A stretch of DNA of 31,726 nt from Prasinococcaceae sp. CCMP 1430. Taxonomy: Eukaryota > Prasinodermophyta > Palmophyllophyceae > Prasinococcales > Prasinococcaceae. Of this stretch, positions 27,801-31,726 are shown piece after piece. A program made the position numbers and the translations under genes. Below the pieces are notes generated by a model that was given only the letters and a program-made list of their open reading frames with translations, made no database searches and was not told the origin of the DNA. Position 1 is the stretch's first letter; each line of letters starts with the position of its first letter. The DNA is taken from positions 281,158-312,883 of the forward strand of contig RQSC01000030.1 in the NCBI GenBank assembly GCA_013416795.1. Reading direction: 5' to 3'.

Positions 27801-30800
27801 GCCGTCGCGGTGGCCGTTCACTCCCGCGTGCGCGGCGCCCCGCGGCGTGCCGTCGGCGTCCTGCAGCGCCTGCCCGCCTTCGTCGACGACTGGCGCGATT
27901 GGCACGCTCGGGTGCCGCGCGCTCGCGCCGCTGGCGAGACCGCTGCTGCCAGATCCACCCCCGTCGCCGTGGCGGTGGTAGATTGGCCGCAGCCACCCGT
28001 CCATGGCGCCGAGCAGCCCATCGCTCCACTCCACCTCGAGGAGAGCGTCCTGCACCTCGAGCGCCCACAGCACGGCGTCGGCGCTCGTGTGGAAGGCCAC
28101 GACGAAGGCGTCGCCCTCGGTGTTGGATTCGTAGCCGCTGTGCTTGCTGATGAGCTGCCGCATGACCTGGTGGTGCTGCCTGAGGGCCGCGTTCATCGCG
28201 ACCGGGTCGGCCTCCCACAGGTCCGTCGACTTCTCGATGTCGGTCGTCGCGAGCGTGAGCTCGTAGCCCGCCTCTCCGTCGGCGCCCGGCGGGGCGTTGT
28301 ACATGCGGCGCCACATCGCCAGGAAGAGGTGCGGCGTCATTCGATACGACCGCCACATGAAGCAGCCGAAGCACACGAGCGCTGCCGCCGCGAGCAGGAG
28401 GACGCCGGACACAACGATGGCGGCGATCTCCCACGCCGTGATCGAGTTGCCCTCTTCTTCCAGCGGGCAGCAGAAGGGCTCGATCACGGTCATGATGCGC
28501 ATCGCGCTGTTCAGGGCGTCCGACACGAAGATGTCGGGCGGGCGAGGTATCAGGCCCAACGACGAGTTGAGCGCCGGCAAGACGGCCACGCCCGCCGGTG
28601 CGCAGAACAGGGCGTTGCCCGCCGGCTCGGGCGACAGCACCCTATCCTCCTCGTTCGACGAGTCAGCCGCACACTGCGCCGGGCTGCCGTAGGTGGCGTT
28701 GACCGTCGGGGCGCTGCATAGGTCGTCGTTGCGAAGCCCCGCGTCGGTCGCCGACCCCGCGAGCGTGAACACGAACGACTGTCGAACATCGACGAGGCGC
28801 ACGGTGTTGTCGTCCGTCACCGCGAGGTATTCCAGGATGGGGTCTCCATCCCTGTTTACAGCACAGCACCCCGAGTCCGGGTCGCACAAGCACTCGTCCG
28901 TGTCGTTCGGCGGCAGGACGAGCGGAAAGGAGTCCATCGCGCCGGGGTTGCTAAACCTGGCGAGCGGGCCGAAGCTGCGTGGCCGCCACGGTCGGTCGCC
29001 GGGCGATCGATTGGCCGAGCGTTGCGTTCGCGGCACGAGGGCGCGGTCCGGCCGCGCGCGCGAGGGGGGCGGCTCGTCAGAGCGCGGCGCGGTCAGGGTG
29101 CGGCTCGGCGCCCGAATGGCGCGGCGCGAACGGCGCGGCAAGCGGGTGAGTCGCCGGAGGTGGGGCGGGCGCACGCGGCGTCCGAAGGCGCGCGCGTACC
29201 CGTCCGTCACGGCGCTCGAGCCAGACGTGAACGCCCCGACCAGGGTGTTCGTTATGCACGAGACGGTCTCTATCAACCGCACGACGTTGTTGCCCTGGTC
29301 GGTGACGTACATGATGGCGAAGGGGCGATCCACGTCGATGCTGCCGTCGTCCGCGTCTTCGGCGTCGTTGCTGTTGAAAATCTTGGACATCCTGAGCCCC
29401 GTCGGGTACGCGAACAGTATGTCGTTCTCGTCGGGCGTCCCGGAGATGGAGTCCCTGAAGCCGAAGACCGTGCCCAGGTAGGTGCTCACGTTCCCGCGCA
29501 CGTCCGAGTCGGAGGCGTTCCCCCCGAGGTTGACGCGCCTGATGCTCGAGCCCGCCCTGTCGGCGACGAAGAGCTGCGCGTTGCCTTCGCAATCGGGGTC
29601 GCAGCAGTCCGTGATGCACTGGTTGGGCTGGTAGCACTGCGTTGACGCGCTGCCGGCCTCGATGTACGCCAGCCCGGCGGGCGCCATGAAGCGCGCGTCC
29701 TCGGGGGGGCCGTCGATGTTGCCCTGTATGCCGCTCCCCGCCAGCACGCTCACGTTCAGCTGGTCCGCCGCGGCGTCGGCGAGCGTCAGCCCGGCCGAGA
29801 GGGCCGCGTCCGTCAGCGTCGCCTGGATGATGCAGAATCCCGCTGAGTTGGAGATGTACAGCTCGGTGAATTCGTCGTTGGCCACCATGTCACCGATGCT
29901 GATCGCCGTGCACTGCACGCGCTTGAGCGGCTGGTCGCAGGACAGCTGCTTCGGGCTGATGAGCTCCTCGAGCTCCCCCACCGCCCCCGCCGCCCGTCGC
30001 TTGATGGAGGGCAGCACCACCCCGTGGGCCGCGTCGGTCGCGCAAACGCCGTTGTCCGCGATGAGCATGGCGCCGACGCCGCCGAAGTAGCCGACCGGCG
30101 GCGCGGCGTCGTTGCTGCCGATGATCTCGGACTCGCCTGACTGGGTGGCGCCGCCGTCGACCACCGTGCCGTTCGACAGGTGCAGGATGGCGCCCGGGGT
30201 GGTCAGGCCCGTGGAGGCGTTCCCGAGCCTCACATCTTCGACGTTGCAGCCGCTCGTGGCATTCGTGGAGCCGTCCGTGGGGAGCGAGTACACGAAGAAG
30301 CCGCCCTGCAGGTCGGGCTCGGTGGGCGCCCTGCAGTTGAGGCTCGTGGGCGCTTGCGCGAGGCTGCGAAAGGGCGCCACGTAGCCCGCCGTGATGGTCG
30401 TGTTGCCCGGCAGCACGGCCTCCGCAGGGAGGGCGCCCGCCGCTCTCAGCTGGAACTGCCGATCGCACACCTGGCCCACCTGCGCCGCCGTGAGCGAGCC
30501 GAGGGGGTCTGCGCACGTCTCGTCCTCCGAAGAGGACGAGGACTGGCCGCCGACGAGCGCGCCGAAGAGCCCCTCGGCGAAGTCCGCCGCCGGCGCCGCC
30601 GCCGCCGGCGACGCCGTCGGGGACGCCTGGGCGTCTGCCTCCGACGGCGGCTGGGGCGCCTCGCCGCCCCCCCCTTGCCCCCCGTCGGCCCCCGACGTCG
30701 CGGCCTCCTTCAGCTGGTTGTACTGCACGCACGAGTGCGACACCTTCACCTCGAGGACGCGCGAGGACAGGGAGCAGTCGTTGGCGTTGGGGCTCTTGTC

Positions 30801-31726
30801 GACCAGCGTGAAGCCGTCGTCGGTGGTCTCGCCGGAGTAGCACGCCTCGGGGACCGTGCGCCCGCTCGAGGCGTTCACCAGGTCGTTGCATCGCAGCGTG
30901 AGGTCTTTGTTGAGCTGCTCGAGCGTGCGCGTCTCGTTCCAGACCGTTATGGTGTCCAGCACGCCCGTGTAGAAGCCGTCGCCCGCCACCAGCTCGCTCG
31001 CGAAGCCCAGCACCGAGCAGTCGGGCGACGCCACGCGTCCGGGGCACTTCGCGCGGGCGGTGACGTTGCCGTCGAGGTAGTACGTGAGGTGCTGCCCGTC
31101 GTACGTCCAGGCCATGAAGTGCCACACGTTGCCGACGACCGTCCCGTTGCCGAGCAGCGTCTGGGTGACCAGGGAGGTATCGTTGAACTCGCCGCACGTG
31201 CAGTTGTTGACGCCCGCGGGCAGGCCGTTCCAGCACGTGGCGGGGTCGTCCTCCCGCACGATTTGGAAGTTGCTCGTCTGCACGCCCTCCAGCACCCCCA
31301 CGTCGAACGCCAGCGTCGCGTTGACCGCGTCGCCGTCGTGCAGCACGCCGCGCGTGGCCACGATCTGCGGCGTCACGGACTGCCTCATGATGGTCCACGC
31401 GGCGATCGTGAAGTTCTGCGAGGACTCCGTCTGCGGCGCGGGCCCGCAGTTGGCGAACTCGGCGTTCTGCCCGTTGAAGTAGACGGAGCCGTCCTCGATG
31501 AGGATGCCCGTCAGGTTGCACTGCGCGGGGTTCGGTATGTCGCCGCCGCCGGAGGACGGCTGCAGGAGCAGCGGGAACTCGTCGTACGCGTCCGGCGCGT
31601 CCTGGTATCCCCCATCTTCGTCCTCCTGCTCCTGGGGCTGGGGCTGGGCGGCCGGGAGGGGCTGGGGCTGGGCGGCCGCGAGGCGGAAGGCGAGCGCGAG
31701 CGCCGCCGCGCACGCCGCCGCCGCGC
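24825..31726 (-). CDS. receptor-type class III nucleotide cyclase: LamG, NHL propeller, one TM, tandem C1-C2 cyclase domains; 5' end just outside window
   Basis: Model: complement(24825..26955, 27175..28974, 29200..>31726), at least 2151 residues. Both introns join phase 2 to phase 2: 225 nt (GTACGC...GCAG) restoring an NHL segment TDGFGPLARFSNPGAM, and 219 nt (GTACGT...CACAG) restoring QGLR-TVAQTQPGFF. The first residues (LALAFRLAAAQPQP) are the end of a signal peptide. Then come a LamG-like domain (about 105-280, WHFMAWTYDGQHLTYYLDG), an acidic low-complexity part, an NHL-type propeller (about 650-1010), one TM helix (28352-28433), cyclase C1 (about 1080-1360) and C2 (about 1474-2090). The ectodomain has over a dozen N-x-S/T sequons and many Cys. 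C1 has TDIEKST and EGDAF with both metal Asp; C2 has Asn at both places but a complete INRAARIANRAAGG. The enzyme should convert ATP or GTP to the cyclic nucleotide; the choice is unclear. Confidence 0.9.
25304..25573 (-). repeat. coding minisatellite in the C2 cyclase insert
   Basis: Two direct copies, 25304-25426 (123 nt, 41 codons) and 25427 to about 25573, encode a Gly/Ser/Asn/Asp-rich unit with ETGERANNGNG at its centre. The second copy has a further internal duplication of a 27-nt GNG-x-H-R-S-D-D segment. A separate 12-nt repeat (Ala-Asp-Gly-Ile, 2-3 copies) lies at 25621-25650. All repeats keep the reading frame. Confidence 0.85.

Noticed and set aside
28950-29200. In-frame Arg/Pro-rich segment within the NHL propeller as real protein
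   Set aside because: It is 225 nt, bounded by GTACGC and GCAG at phase 2; removing it restores an ordinary NHL unit, so it is an intron without stops.
24825-31388. Two separate cyclase genes (26988-31388 and 24825-26912)
   Set aside because: A phase-2 donor at 27174 and a phase-2 acceptor at 26956 join them cleanly, the second frame has no ATG before its domain, and the two domains are each incomplete without the other.
29890-31713. 607-codon minus-strand frame beside the receptor ectodomain
   Set aside because: It is a shifted reading of the LamG-NHL exon; sequons, cysteines and propeller repeats exist only in the other frame.

Overview
This window looks like nuclear DNA of a very GC-rich protist, most likely a unicellular alga. 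Nearly every base is usable as codon, genes sit on both strands, and at least six genes carry short GT-AG introns. The proteins are eukaryotic: a GATA zinc finger, a NOL8-like nucleolar RRM protein, a GDP-mannose-type Golgi transporter, a CMC-type twin CX9C protein, an RCC1 propeller, and a plant/protist-type UDP-sugar pyrophosphorylase. The sequence alone does not give the lineage; a haptophyte or similar secondary-plastid alga is a guess. Because of the base composition, long antisense ORFs are common and mostly meaningless. Genes were called from family motifs and from splice junctions that agree in phase.

Left part (1-9.7 kb): a GATA factor (5' end outside the window) faces an RBBP9-like serine hydrolase (minus). 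Next comes a two-exon UDP-sugar pyrophosphorylase (plus), a six-repeat ankyrin protein (minus), and a small three-exon protein with an acidic head and hydrophobic core (minus). An AT-rich island of about 700 bp with a near-perfect inverted repeat follows.

Middle (9.7-20 kb): a CMC1/CMC2-like twin CX9C protein lies 72 bp upstream of a large RCC1-SH3-like-TPR protein. A small ankyrin protein (minus) is assembled through an 11-nt microexon. A NOL8-like nucleolar protein with internal repeats (minus) shares a 188-bp divergent region with a three-exon J-domain protein (plus). A membrane-anchored protein of unknown function (minus) runs toward a 315-bp assembly gap.

Right part (20-31.7 kb): a NOG1/OBG-type GTPase with its 5' end in the gap, a nucleotide-sugar transporter (minus), a small basic ORF (minus), and the dominant gene of the window (24825 to the right edge, minus). 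This last gene encodes at least 2151 residues. It has the end of a signal peptide, a LamG-like domain, an NHL-type propeller with many N-glycosylation sequons, one transmembrane helix, and two class III nucleotide cyclase domains in tandem.

The main discovery is in that gene. The first cyclase domain keeps both metal-binding Asp residues but has lost the transition-state Asn. The second has both Asp changed to Asn but keeps the canonical N-x3-R. This is the division of labour of the C1 and C2 halves of animal transmembrane adenylyl cyclases, here placed on a single-pass receptor with a large adhesive or sensory ectodomain. No joint pathway is evident for the other genes; their neighbourhood looks like ordinary nuclear gene order.
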